Assembly (NCBI GenBank): GCA_019247755.1
Contig: JAFBAM010000011.1
Span: forward strand, 1-6,676
Reading direction: 5' to 3'
DNA from: Sphingomonas sp.
GTDB lineage: Bacteria > Pseudomonadota > Alphaproteobacteria > Sphingomonadales > Sphingomonadaceae
DNA: 6,676 nt
Made by a program: the position numbers and the translations under genes. Each line of letters starts with the position of its first letter. The first letter of the stretch is position 1. Of the stretch, positions 1 to 5,602 are shown in pieces. Under the pieces are notes generated by a model, which did no database searches, had not been told where the DNA came from, and was given only the letters and a program-made list of their open reading frames with translations.

Positions 1-1085
1 AACCGCGGCGCCTCGAACCCGACTTTGACGCTCGCAAGATAAGGAACCCCCTTGAAGGCGGCCTTCTTCTCCGGCGAAAAATCGTTCGGAATTTTGTCGA
101 GCAGGTTCGCGCCGAGGGTGCAGATGCAATAATCGGCCTCGGTGACCTGGCTTCCCGGGCCATGCTCGATACGAACCCGACCACCGGCGCGGCGGATTTC
201 CTTCACCGGAGAGCGCATCCGCACGGCCGGCTTCACTTGCTCGTAAATGGCGTGCGCGATGCGATCCATGCCACCGACCGGCTGGAGCATCGTCGATTGC
301 ATGTCCCAGATATGTTCGAAGATGTACGGTAGGGTCACTGCTGGCGAGGGGGCCAGTTCCTTGAAACCGAGCGGCGGCAAGGGAACCGGGGCTTGCGCGT
401 ATCCGCCGCCCTCAACGGAGAAGCCTGACGAACCGGTGGGGACGTATTTGCCCTTGGGGTCGAGAGAAGCATAGGGAACGAGGAACTGGCGGATGGCGGC
501 AAGCTCATCCTTAGAGACCTCACCATCCAGCGCGTGCTTGTCGATCGCCTTGGCGAGAAGCTCCGCGAGCTGGCCGCGCATATCCTCGACCATTCGACGC
601 TCCAGATGGACCTTCCCGCCGAACTCCCAGCCGGCATTCCGGTTGACGTTGACGAAAGTCTCGAGGCCGACGCCGAACTTTCGCGCATAGCCCAGGATGA
701 CGCGGTGCGAACTCGGAATTCGCGCAGGGCCGGCGTTGAAGTACAGGCCAGGAGAGAATGTCGCCACCTGATCCGGACGACCGTGCTGGACGATGCGGTC
801 GCCGTTGCGAATGCTCCAGGCGCGGCCGCCAATCCGGTCTCGTGCCTCAAGCACTGTGACCCGGTAACCTGCCCGGCTTAGTTCGTAAGCCGAAACCAGT
901 CCTGCTATTCCGGCCCCCAAGACGACGACCGAGCGGCCCTTCCCGCTTGCCGCTGGCAGCCGAAAGCTCTCTGCCCCGGCCGGCGTCGCGACCGCGAGCC
1001 CTAGCGTTTCCATTGCGAGATAAGCGGCGCCGACGCCGCCCACCGTTCCAATATGTTCGAGTAGCGCTCTTCGCGTCAGTGCCAT
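1..1085 (-). CDS. Flavin monoamine oxidase family protein, Tat-exported, 3'-truncated by window edge
   Basis: The reading frame is open from an ATG at 1085-1083 to the window edge, giving 361 codons; the C-terminal part lies outside. Seen: a short N-terminus with a twin-arginine motif (TRRALL, residues 4-9) followed by an Ala/Gly-rich stretch ending near ATPAGA (33-38), consistent with a Tat signal. An FAD-binding Rossmann motif follows (VVVLGAGIAGL, 53-63), with the ribose-binding Glu at the end of the second strand (VTVLEA, 76-81) and the RxGGR segment (84-88) typical of the amine oxidase/NAD_binding_8 fold. Family knowledge: such proteins oxidise primary or secondary amines or L-amino acids using FAD and O2. 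The substrate cannot be read from the sequence. A purine-rich ribosome binding site (AAGGGGG) lies 7 nt before the ATG. The gene diverges from the DUF2383 gene across a 140-bp spacer. Export is inferred. Confidence 0.85.
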   Translation of the reverse strand, partial: MALTRRALLEHIGTVGGVGAAYLAMETLGLAVATPAGAESFRLPAASGKGRSVVVLGAGIAGLVSAYELSRAGYRVTVLEARDRIGGRAWSIRNGDRIVQHGRPDQVATFSPGLYFNAGPARIPSSHRVILGYARKFGVGLETFVNVNRNAGWEFGGKVHLERRMVEDMRGQLAELLAKAIDKHALDGEVSKDELAAIRQFLVPYASLDPKGKYVPTGSSGFSVEGGGYAQAPVPLPPLGFKELAPSPAVTLPYIFEHIWDMQSTMLQPVGGMDRIAHAIYEQVKPAVRMRSPVKEIRRAGGRVRIEHGPGSQVTEADYCICTLGANLLDKIPNDFSPEKKAAFKGVPYLASVKVGFEAPR

Positions 1086-1162
1086 CGACTCACCCCCTTG
1101 AGATCAACGCCGGGGCAAACTGACAGCAATTCGCGGCGAGCGCCATTTTTCGACTGCGGCTC

Positions 1163-1188
1163 GGCATCGGCTCGAGATTTCGGGCGTT
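1163..1188 (+). promoter_or_regulatory. Possible EcfG-type general stress promoter (weak)
   Basis: GGCAT at 1163-1167 and CGTT at 1185-1188 are separated by 17 nt. The alphaproteobacterial general stress sigma factor EcfG recognises GGAAC-N16/17-CGTT, so the -10 element and spacing fit while the -35 element matches only 3 of 5 bases. It sits about 40 nt upstream of the DUF2383 start, and such proteins are plausible stress-regulon members. The match could be chance. Confidence 0.22.
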
Positions 1189-1215
1189 GTTAACCCCAAC
1201 CATCCCCCAATGATT

Positions 1216-1220
1216 GGAGA
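1216..1220 (+). promoter_or_regulatory. Ribosome binding site of the DUF2383 gene (decides the start)
   Basis: GGAGA lies 5 nt before the ATG at 1226. An in-frame TTG at 1214 overlaps this site and therefore cannot be served by it, which favours the ATG at 1226 as the start. Confidence 0.75.
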
Positions 1221-1225
1221 AGACA

Positions 1226-1687
1226 ATGAGTGAGCATTCGAGTGAGATTAGCACCCTCAACACCCTGATCGCGACCACGATCGACAGCATCAACGGCTAT
1301 GAGGACAGCGCTCAGAACATCGATAACGAGCGTTTGCGCGAGATCTTCAGGCAGCGCGCAAACGAACGGCAGGAAGTTGTCGAGAACCTACGCGCCGAAG
1401 TTCGCCGGCTTGGCGGCAATCCTGAGGACGACGGCTCTTTCATGGGCAAGGCCCACCAGCGATTCGAGGATCTGAAGGCGGCGGTCACGGGTCGCGATGA
1501 AAAGGCGATCATCAACGAGGTCGAGCGCGGCGAAGACTATCTCAAGGAGAAGTTCGAAACCGCCCTCAAGGGCGATGAACTCACTGGTGACAGCCGTTCA
1601 GTGGTAGAACGGTGCTTCCAGTCGGTCCTGGCCGGCCATGACCAAATGAGCCAACTCAAGCACGGCATGGAGGCCTCCCACACCTAA
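1226..1687 (+). CDS. PA2169/DUF2383 family four-helix-bundle protein
   Basis: The 153-residue soluble protein begins MSEHSSEISTLNTLIATTID. It is rich in Glu, Asp, Arg and Lys with long amphipathic helices and no signal peptide or membrane segment. The pattern of an early helix with repeated hydrophobic positions, the NERQEVVENLRAEVRRLGG segment near 45-64, and a late helix containing ERGEDYLKEKF matches DUF2383 proteins, a ferritin-like four-helix-bundle family. No biochemical function is established for it that I can state; association with stress responses is inferred. Acidic residues such as the Glu in NERQE and the E/D of ERGED could bind metal, by analogy with ferritin-like proteins. The start is the ATG at 1226 with GGAGA 5 nt upstream; a TTG at 1214 is a poorer choice. 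The gene stands alone and is followed by a terminator. Confidence 0.85.
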   Translation: MSEHSSEISTLNTLIATTIDSINGYEDSAQNIDNERLREIFRQRANERQEVVENLRAEVRRLGGNPEDDGSFMGKAHQRFEDLKAAVTGRDEKAIINEVERGEDYLKEKFETALKGDELTGDSRSVVERCFQSVLAGHDQMSQLKHGMEASHT

Positions 1688-1703
1688 TGGAAGGGCCGGA
1701 GGC

Positions 1704-1742
1704 GGGGCGATCCCTGAGCAACGGGGATCGCCTCAACCTTTT
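1704..1742 (+). terminator. Rho-independent terminator after the DUF2383 gene
   Basis: A perfect 9-bp stem (GGCGATCCC at 1706-1714 with GGGATCGCC at 1724-1732) encloses a 9-nt loop and is followed by a short T run (TTTT at 1739-1742). It starts 17 nt after the DUF2383 stop. It lies between convergent genes, so it may also help stop folE transcription from the other strand, but the minus-strand side has no clear T run. Confidence 0.8.
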
Positions 1743-1753
1743 CGAAGCATCGC

Positions 1754-2371
1754 TCAATAGCCCATCAGCGCGAGGACCTCGCGGCGGCTGCGCTCATCCT
1801 CACGAAAGGTGCCCATCATTCGGCTGGTGGTCATCATCACCCCGGGGGTGGATACTCCGCGAGCGGTCATGCAGGCGTGGCTTGCCTCAATCACGACCGC
1901 GACCCCTTTGGGCTGCAGGTGCTGCCAGATTGCGTCGGCCACCTGCGCGGTCAGTCGCTCCTGAACCTGAAGGCGACGCGCGAAGCCATGGAGCACTCGG
2001 GCCAGCTTGCTGATGCCGACCACCTTGTCGCGCGGCAAATAAGCGATGGAGGCTTTGCCGATGATCGGCGCCATGTGGTGCTCACAATGCGACTGGAAGG
2101 GAATATCCTTCAGGAGCACGATCTCGTCGTAACCACCGACCTCCTCGAAGGTGCGGCTGAGGTGGATTGCCGGGTCTTCCAGGTAGCCGCGCGCATATTC
2201 TCGCCAGGCTTTTGCCACGCGGCGCGGGGTGTCCAGCAGTCCTTCCCGGTTGGGATCGTCCCCCGCCCATCGGATCAGGGTGCGGATCGCCTCGGCAACA
2301 TTGCCAGGCACCTCGCAGTCCGGCGCGGACTCGACCAGGTCACCGTCCTCAGGTTCAGGGGAATCACTCAT
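1754..2371 (-). CDS. folE: GTP cyclohydrolase I (EC 3.5.4.16)
   Basis: The 205-residue enzyme converts GTP to 7,8-dihydroneopterin triphosphate and formate, the first step of folate and pterin synthesis, in the cytosol; the family forms homodecamers. Seen: the zinc-site motif SHCEHH (94-99) with Cys96 and His99, and the third zinc ligand Cys167 in SHACMTARG (164-172), equivalent to E. coli Cys110, His113 and Cys181. His165 corresponds to the catalytic His179. The segments DTPRRVAKAW (47-56), YLPRDKVVGISKLAR (111-125) and RLQVQERLT (133-141) are family hallmarks. The length fits FolE type I with a short acidic N-terminal extension. The ATG overlaps the stop of the upstream oxidoreductase gene by 4 nt (ATGA), and GGGAG lies 8 nt upstream inside that gene, indicating translational coupling. 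The gene ends the minus-strand run. Confidence 0.97.
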   Translation of the reverse strand: MSDSPEPEDGDLVESAPDCEVPGNVAEAIRTLIRWAGDDPNREGLLDTPRRVAKAWREYARGYLEDPAIHLSRTFEEVGGYDEIVLLKDIPFQSHCEHHMAPIIGKASIAYLPRDKVVGISKLARVLHGFARRLQVQERLTAQVADAIWQHLQPKGVAVVIEASHACMTARGVSTPGVMMTTSRMMGTFREDERSRREVLALMGY

Positions 2372-3690
2372 TCGCCAAGCTCCCGCTTGATATCGTCAGC
2401 GACGGCTGCCGCCTGCTCGCGAATATCGGGCACCGCGATGATTTCCCAATACCGACCTTTGGTCAGTGGCCCCATCGCCCAGAGATGTTCGCCGGCTCGG
2501 CAATTTTCATCGACCGACAGGCCGATGTTGAGATGGTCCGGCGCAACTTCGCCGGCATCGAGCAGGCTTCGGAGCATGGGATCCCTTGATCGCGACATCG
2601 TATGGAGCGGCCCGGTGCAGTTGAAGGCATAGCCGAAAGTCATGGATTGATCGGCCTCTGCTGCACGTTTGCGATACCCAACTTCCAAACCGCGATCGGT
2701 CTCCCGCGCCGTCGAGATGCGTCCGGCGAGGATTTCCAGTCGTCCCCCGCCGATGAGCCGCGCCACCGTCTGCCCGACTTCCGGAGCGATACGGTGACGG
2801 TGTACGTCCCAATATGGCCGCGCATGTCTTAGAAACCGCCGCTGCTGATCAACATCGAAGCCTTGCCACAGGACATGGCTGAATGGACGCAGGCTATCTA
2901 CCGCAGGCCTCCAGCCGACCTCGGCACTGCGGCGGCGAAGCCAGCGAAGCAGACCGATGACACTCCCCTGCGGAATGTCGCTTTGGTCAACCGGCGCGGG
3001 TTCGGTATTGGCATGCGACCGCGGCGCAAGGCCACGGCGTGATAACGCGACAATCCTGCCCTGATGGCCGGCGGCCTCGAGCGAGAGGACCAAGTCGACC
3101 ATCGTAAGGCCGGTTCCGACGATTAGGGCAGCCGCGCCCGTGTTCGCCAGATCTTCCACGGCGGCGCGCGCGGTGGCGTCCCAGGGGTCGCGAACGAAGC
3201 GATCGCCGACCTGCTCGAACTCGCCCAAGGCTGCCGGTTCCTGATTGCCTGCAGCCAAGACGAGGCCCTTCGTCTCTAATGACGACCTATTGTTCAGGTG
3301 AACTTGCCAGCCATCGCCCTGGCGGCTCGCCCCGACGGCCGTCGCCTCGATGATTTTGATGCAGCCCTTCTCTACTGCTTCATCGAGGATACCGCGAAGA
3401 TAACGGCCAAATAGGCGTCGCTCGGCGAAACCGCGTCGGTCGCCACCTTCTGCCTCGAAAATCCTGGCAAAATGGTCGGGCTCTCCGGCGAGCGCGCTCA
3501 TCCGCTCGGCAGGAACGTTGAGCAGGTGGGCGGGCTCGTTGGTTGAATAAGCGACGCCGCGGCCGAGGCGGCCACTGCCGTCGATCAGCTGCGAGCGAAT
3601 GCCACGGCGCGCGAGCTGGACCGCCAAGATGGTCCCGGAAGCACCGCCCCCGACAATCGCGACCGAGGCTCGGTCAGATTTCGTAGTCAG
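2368..3690 (-). CDS. FAD/NAD(P)-binding oxidoreductase (NAD_binding_9 type), apparent CTG start
   Basis: Read from the CTG at 3690, the protein is 440 residues. Seen: an N-terminal Rossmann motif (VAIVGGGASG, 10-19); the family-typical GRGVAYST...HLLNVPAERMSAL region (about 44-66); a second nucleotide-binding motif (ALIVGTGLTMVD, 188-199) followed by LSRRGL (216-221); NCTGP (357-361); and a C-terminal GPLTKGRYWEIIAVPDIR segment (407-424). This order is characteristic of the PF13454 FAD-NAD(P)-binding family, to which E. coli YdhS belongs; the substrate is unknown. Start choice: no in-frame ATG or GTG exists upstream before a stop near 3734, and the first TTG (3627) would remove the Rossmann glycines. 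The CTG has GGAGG 6 nt upstream. The gene overlaps the DUF6356 gene by 17 nt and folE by 4 nt, so it is probably cotranscribed with both. No membrane segment or signal peptide is evident. Confidence 0.9.
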   Translation of the reverse strand: MTTKSDRASVAIVGGGASGTILAVQLARRGIRSQLIDGSGRLGRGVAYSTNEPAHLLNVPAERMSALAGEPDHFARIFEAEGGDRRGFAERRLFGRYLRGILDEAVEKGCIKIIEATAVGASRQGDGWQVHLNNRSSLETKGLVLAAGNQEPAALGEFEQVGDRFVRDPWDATARAAVEDLANTGAAALIVGTGLTMVDLVLSLEAAGHQGRIVALSRRGLAPRSHANTEPAPVDQSDIPQGSVIGLLRWLRRRSAEVGWRPAVDSLRPFSHVLWQGFDVDQQRRFLRHARPYWDVHRHRIAPEVGQTVARLIGGGRLEILAGRISTARETDRGLEVGYRKRAAEADQSMTFGYAFNCTGPLHTMSRSRDPMLRSLLDAGEVAPDHLNIGLSVDENCRAGEHLWAMGPLTKGRYWEIIAVPDIREQAAAVADDIKRELGE

Positions 3691-3955
3691 GCCAGGCCTC
3701 CGGATTTGCGGCGCCCGCCCTGCGCTTGTTCATGTGGTCGTACATGTGCGTGACGGTCTTGCCGGCGGTCTGCGTGAAGAGGCCCGGCACCGCGGCGTGT
3801 ACGATGCAGGCGAGGCCGGCACCGACGAGCCGAGCCCCGATGGCAACCGCACCGACGCCATGACCGGCCCACGTCATCCCGAGCGAGCGAGGGTGTTCAA
3901 GGAACATTCGGTCGGCGAGGCCGGTTCGTGGTCCTCTGTCTTGCTGCGTCGCCAT
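3674..3955 (-). CDS. DUF6356 family small protein
   Basis: The 93-residue protein has a polar N-terminus, a conserved-looking block MFLEHPRSLGMTWAGHG (17-33), and a hydrophobic stretch (about 34-59, GVGAVAIGARLVGAGLACIV and following) that could be one membrane-spanning helix. It then has the segment VPGLFTQTAGKTVTHMYDHM (56-75) and a charged tail. I recognise it as DUF6356, seen in sphingomonads; its function is unknown to me. The ATG at 3955 is preferred, with GAGGGG 7 nt upstream; an in-frame TTG at 3961 lies only 1 nt from that site. It starts 20 nt after the 3' end of tRNA-Arg and overlaps the oxidoreductase start by 17 nt. The homology call is from memory. Confidence 0.8.
   Translation of the reverse strand: MATQQDRGPRTGLADRMFLEHPRSLGMTWAGHGVGAVAIGARLVGAGLACIVHAAVPGLFTQTAGKTVTHMYDHMNKRRAGAANPEAWPDYEI
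3697..3701 (-). promoter_or_regulatory. Shine-Dalgarno GGAGG supporting the CTG start of the oxidoreductase
   Basis: GGAGG on the minus strand, inside the end of the DUF6356 gene, lies 6 nt before the CTG at 3690. It is the best ribosome binding site near this gene and the main support for the unusual start codon. Confidence 0.6.
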
Positions 3956-3975
3956 ATCCAAGCCCCTCGTTGAAC

Positions 3976-4052
3976 TGGCGACCCCGACAGGATTCGAACC
4001 TGTGGCCCTCAGATTAGGAATCTGATGCTCTATCCTGCTGAGCTACGGGGTC
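3976..4052 (-). tRNA. tRNA-Arg (anticodon CCU)
   Basis: The 77-nt gene folds fully: a 7-bp acceptor stem (GACCCCG with CGGGGTC), a D arm (GCTC...GAGC), an anticodon arm with stem TCAGA/TCTGA and loop TTCCTAA, a variable loop, and a T arm (ACAGG TTCGAAT CCTGT). The discriminator is G and CCA is encoded. The anticodon CCT reads AGG arginine codons. It lies in the same orientation as the flanking protein genes, 36 nt after the DUF1178 stop and 20 nt before the DUF6356 start. Confidence 0.97.
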
Positions 4053-4063
4053 GCGCGCATTTG

Positions 4064-4092
4064 TGAATAAGGGCACGTCGCCCGCCAATCAA
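4064..4092 (-). promoter_or_regulatory. Possible promoter for tRNA-Arg (weak)
   Basis: On the minus strand TTGATT (4092-4087) and TATTCA (4069-4064) are separated by 17 nt, with the -10-like element 11 nt before the mature tRNA 5' end. The match to TTGACA/TATAAT is partial (4/6 and 3/6). It overlaps the DUF1178 stop codon. The tRNA may instead, or also, be processed from the upstream transcript. Confidence 0.3.
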
Positions 4093-4490
4093 TTGACCTG
4101 GCTCGGCGGTGTGACCGGCAACGGCAGCGGGGCGACCGGGATTCCCTCGTCGGCGAGCGACCTGGCCTGCTCGAGCGTCGCATTGCCGTGAACCTGTTGT
4201 TGCTCAATCTCCCCCAGGTGCATCGCCCTGGCCGTGTCCGTGAATTCGTCCCCGACCCAGCGAGAGTTCTTTAGCAACTCACCCTGAAGCGCGGCCAATT
4301 TCGAAATGGGGGTGTCGGCCATCTTCTTCGGCAGTCGAGGGGCCATCGGCGCCTTCCGAATGTCAGTGGATTGGCAAACGGGGCATTCAACCAGGCCCGC
4401 GCCCCGTTGCTCTTCGAAGTCCGAGTTCGACCCGAACCAGGCTTCGAACGATCCGCACTGGGCGCCGCACTGAAGGTCGAAGACGATCAT
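4089..4490 (-). CDS. DUF1178 family zinc-ribbon-like protein
   Basis: The 133-residue soluble protein starts MIVFDLQC and continues with FEAWFGSNSDFEEQ and a CPVC motif (36-39), the pattern of DUF1178. Four cysteines (8, 12, 36, 39) form a probable zinc ribbon. In the family I recall the first knuckle as C-x2-G-H followed by FE; here it is CGAQCGSFE, so a second Cys replaces the usual Gly-His. The middle (MAPRLPKK, near 49-56) and the long C-terminal helical tail ending in a Pro-rich stretch also fit the family. Function is unknown. The ATG overlaps the stop of the upstream hydrolase gene by 4 nt (ATGA), so it is translationally coupled to it. The start is fixed by that overlap and by the conserved MIVFDL beginning. 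Confidence 0.9.
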   Translation of the reverse strand: MIVFDLQCGAQCGSFEAWFGSNSDFEEQRGAGLVECPVCQSTDIRKAPMAPRLPKKMADTPISKLAALQGELLKNSRWVGDEFTDTARAMHLGEIEQQQVHGNATLEQARSLADEGIPVAPLPLPVTPPSQVN

Positions 4491-5314
4491 AATGTCACGG
4501 CGTCCGGAATAGGACGACGGTGGTTAAGCGCCGGTATGCGTGAGCGGACCTCCGAAATTCGCTTCAGGTCGATGTCAGCGAAGCCAACGCCGTTGCCCTC
4601 GCTCATGTCGAGCTGAATCTCGCCCCATGGATCCACGACAAGACTGTGGCCGAATGTGTTTCGGCCATCTTCGTGGTGACCTACCTGCGCAGCAGCGACC
4701 ACGAAAAGGCCCGCTTCGATCGCCCGCGCGCGGAGCAGCACATGCCAGTGGGCCCTGCCGGTGGGTACGGTGAAGGCTGCCGGAACCGCGATGACGTCGG
4801 CATCGGACTCCGCAAGTCGCGCAAACAAGCCAGGGAATCGCAGATCGTAGCAGATGGTAAGGCCAAGTTTTCCGACGGGAGTCCCGTTCACCAGCGTCAC
4901 ACCGCTGCCCGCCGAATAAATGTTTGATTCGCGCCAGCTTTCGCCGGTCGGCAAATCGACGTCGAAAAGATGCAGTTTGTCGTAGGTCGCGCGAACCTGA
5001 CCCTCGCGGTCGATGACAAAGCCGCGGTTTGCGACCTTGCCGTCGTCGAGCAATACGGCAAGGGAACCAACATGGAGCCATATCCGATGCTGGGCCGCCG
5101 CCTCGCGGGCGGCCGCGAGCACACGATCACGGTCCTGGGGACTAAGCATTTTGGCGGCACGCGCCGAATCGCGATCCAGGAGGCCTGACATTTCCGGGGT
5201 GAAGAGCATCTCCGCACCGCCGGCGGCGGCCTGCTCCACTGCCCCTGCCAGGGAACGAGCATTTGCTGCAGGGTCAATCCCGGTCGTCGACTGGAAGAGC
5301 GCGATCCGGGTCAT
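4487..5314 (-). CDS. Carbon-nitrogen hydrolase (nitrilase superfamily), Nit1/Nit2-like
   Basis: The 275-residue cytosolic enzyme has the full Glu-Lys-Cys triad of the nitrilase superfamily: Glu41 in FTPEMSG, Lys113 in YDKLHLFDVD, and Cys155 in CYDLRFP. The segment TGRAHWHVLLRARAIE (185-200) and the DKLHLFDVD/CYDLRFP pair are typical of the Nit1/Nit2 branch, which hydrolyses amides; Nit1 members act on deaminated glutathione. That substrate is an inference, helped by the glutaredoxin gene directly upstream. The reading frame extends 19 codons further to 5371, but the ATG at 5314 gives the conserved MTRIALFQ start and a 4-nt ATGA overlap with grxC. The gene also overlaps the DUF1178 gene by 4 nt. 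An omega-amidase or other amidase role is possible. Confidence 0.92.
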   Translation of the reverse strand: MTRIALFQSTTGIDPAANARSLAGAVEQAAAGGAEMLFTPEMSGLLDRDSARAAKMLSPQDRDRVLAAAREAAAQHRIWLHVGSLAVLLDDGKVANRGFVIDREGQVRATYDKLHLFDVDLPTGESWRESNIYSAGSGVTLVNGTPVGKLGLTICYDLRFPGLFARLAESDADVIAVPAAFTVPTGRAHWHVLLRARAIEAGLFVVAAAQVGHHEDGRNTFGHSLVVDPWGEIQLDMSEGNGVGFADIDLKRISEVRSRIPALNHRRPIPDAVTL

Positions 5315-5565
5315 GGCTTGAACAGCTCGTCCAGCTTGCCGGAATGGTGGAGTTCGAACAGGTCGTCGCACCCGCCCACATGGTGCTCCCGAACGAATAT
5401 TTGCGGTACCGTGGTGCGGCCGTTGGCACGCTGCACCATCAGCTCACGGGCCTCTCCGCCATAATCCACCGGTATCTCGCGGTACTCGACACCCTTGGCC
5501 TCGAGCAGCTGCTTGGCGCGCCAGCAATAAGGGCAAAACGCCTTGGTGTAGATCTCGACGGTCAC
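5311..5565 (-). CDS. grxC: Glutaredoxin, class I dithiol (Grx3 type), GTG start
   Basis: The 84-residue cytosolic protein has the dithiol active site CPYC (11-14), the cis-proline motif TTVP (51-54) and the glutathione-binding GGCDD (64-68). It reduces protein disulfides and glutathione mixed disulfides using glutathione. The GTG at 5565 is preferred because it gives the usual length and a start close to the first beta strand (MTVEIYTKAF), with GAAAGG 6 nt upstream; an in-frame TTG at 5586 would add seven residues. It lies 37 nt after comF, and its stop overlaps the hydrolase ATG by 4 nt. The family assignment is secure; the symbol follows common usage for this operon position. Confidence 0.93.
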   Translation of the reverse strand: MTVEIYTKAFCPYCWRAKQLLEAKGVEYREIPVDYGGEARELMVQRANGRTTVPQIFVREHHVGGCDDLFELHHSGKLDELFKP

Positions 5566-5602
5566 GCTTCGCCTTTCACTCCCCAATAATTAGGCATCCG
5601 GC

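Larger units (their letters stand above)
1086..1225. promoter_or_regulatory. Divergent intergenic region between amine oxidase and DUF2383 genes
   Basis: This 140-bp spacer separates two divergent start codons, so it must hold at least the two proximal promoters unless transcription starts inside the genes. It contains a GTTAAC palindrome near 1188-1194. I do not see a strong sigma70-type -35/-10 pair on either strand. Confidence 0.5.

Noticed and set aside
335..850. 171-codon open frame on the minus strand
   Set aside because: It is a different frame of the same strand within the amine oxidase gene, Ser/Arg-rich with no domain pattern; the real frame runs through it uninterrupted.
1687..2013. 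108-codon plus-strand frame starting at the DUF2383 stop
   Set aside because: It runs through the terminator hairpin and antisense to folE; Arg/Pro/Ser-rich, no plausible domain.
1877..2632. 251-codon open frame on the plus strand
   Set aside because: It is antisense to folE and the end of the oxidoreductase, both with clear family motifs; its translation shows no recognisable motif and arises from high GC content.
3976..4052. tRNA-Arg as an integration site for a mobile element
   Set aside because: tRNA-Arg genes are frequent attachment sites, but no integrase, direct repeat of the tRNA 3' end or composition change is seen nearby.
4575..5081. 168-codon minus-strand frame
   Set aside because: It is an out-of-frame shadow of the hydrolase gene, whose catalytic triad is intact in the other frame.
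5315..5371. 19-codon extension of the hydrolase frame
   Set aside because: It overlaps grxC coding sequence; the ATG at 5314 gives the conserved start and the ATGA overlap.
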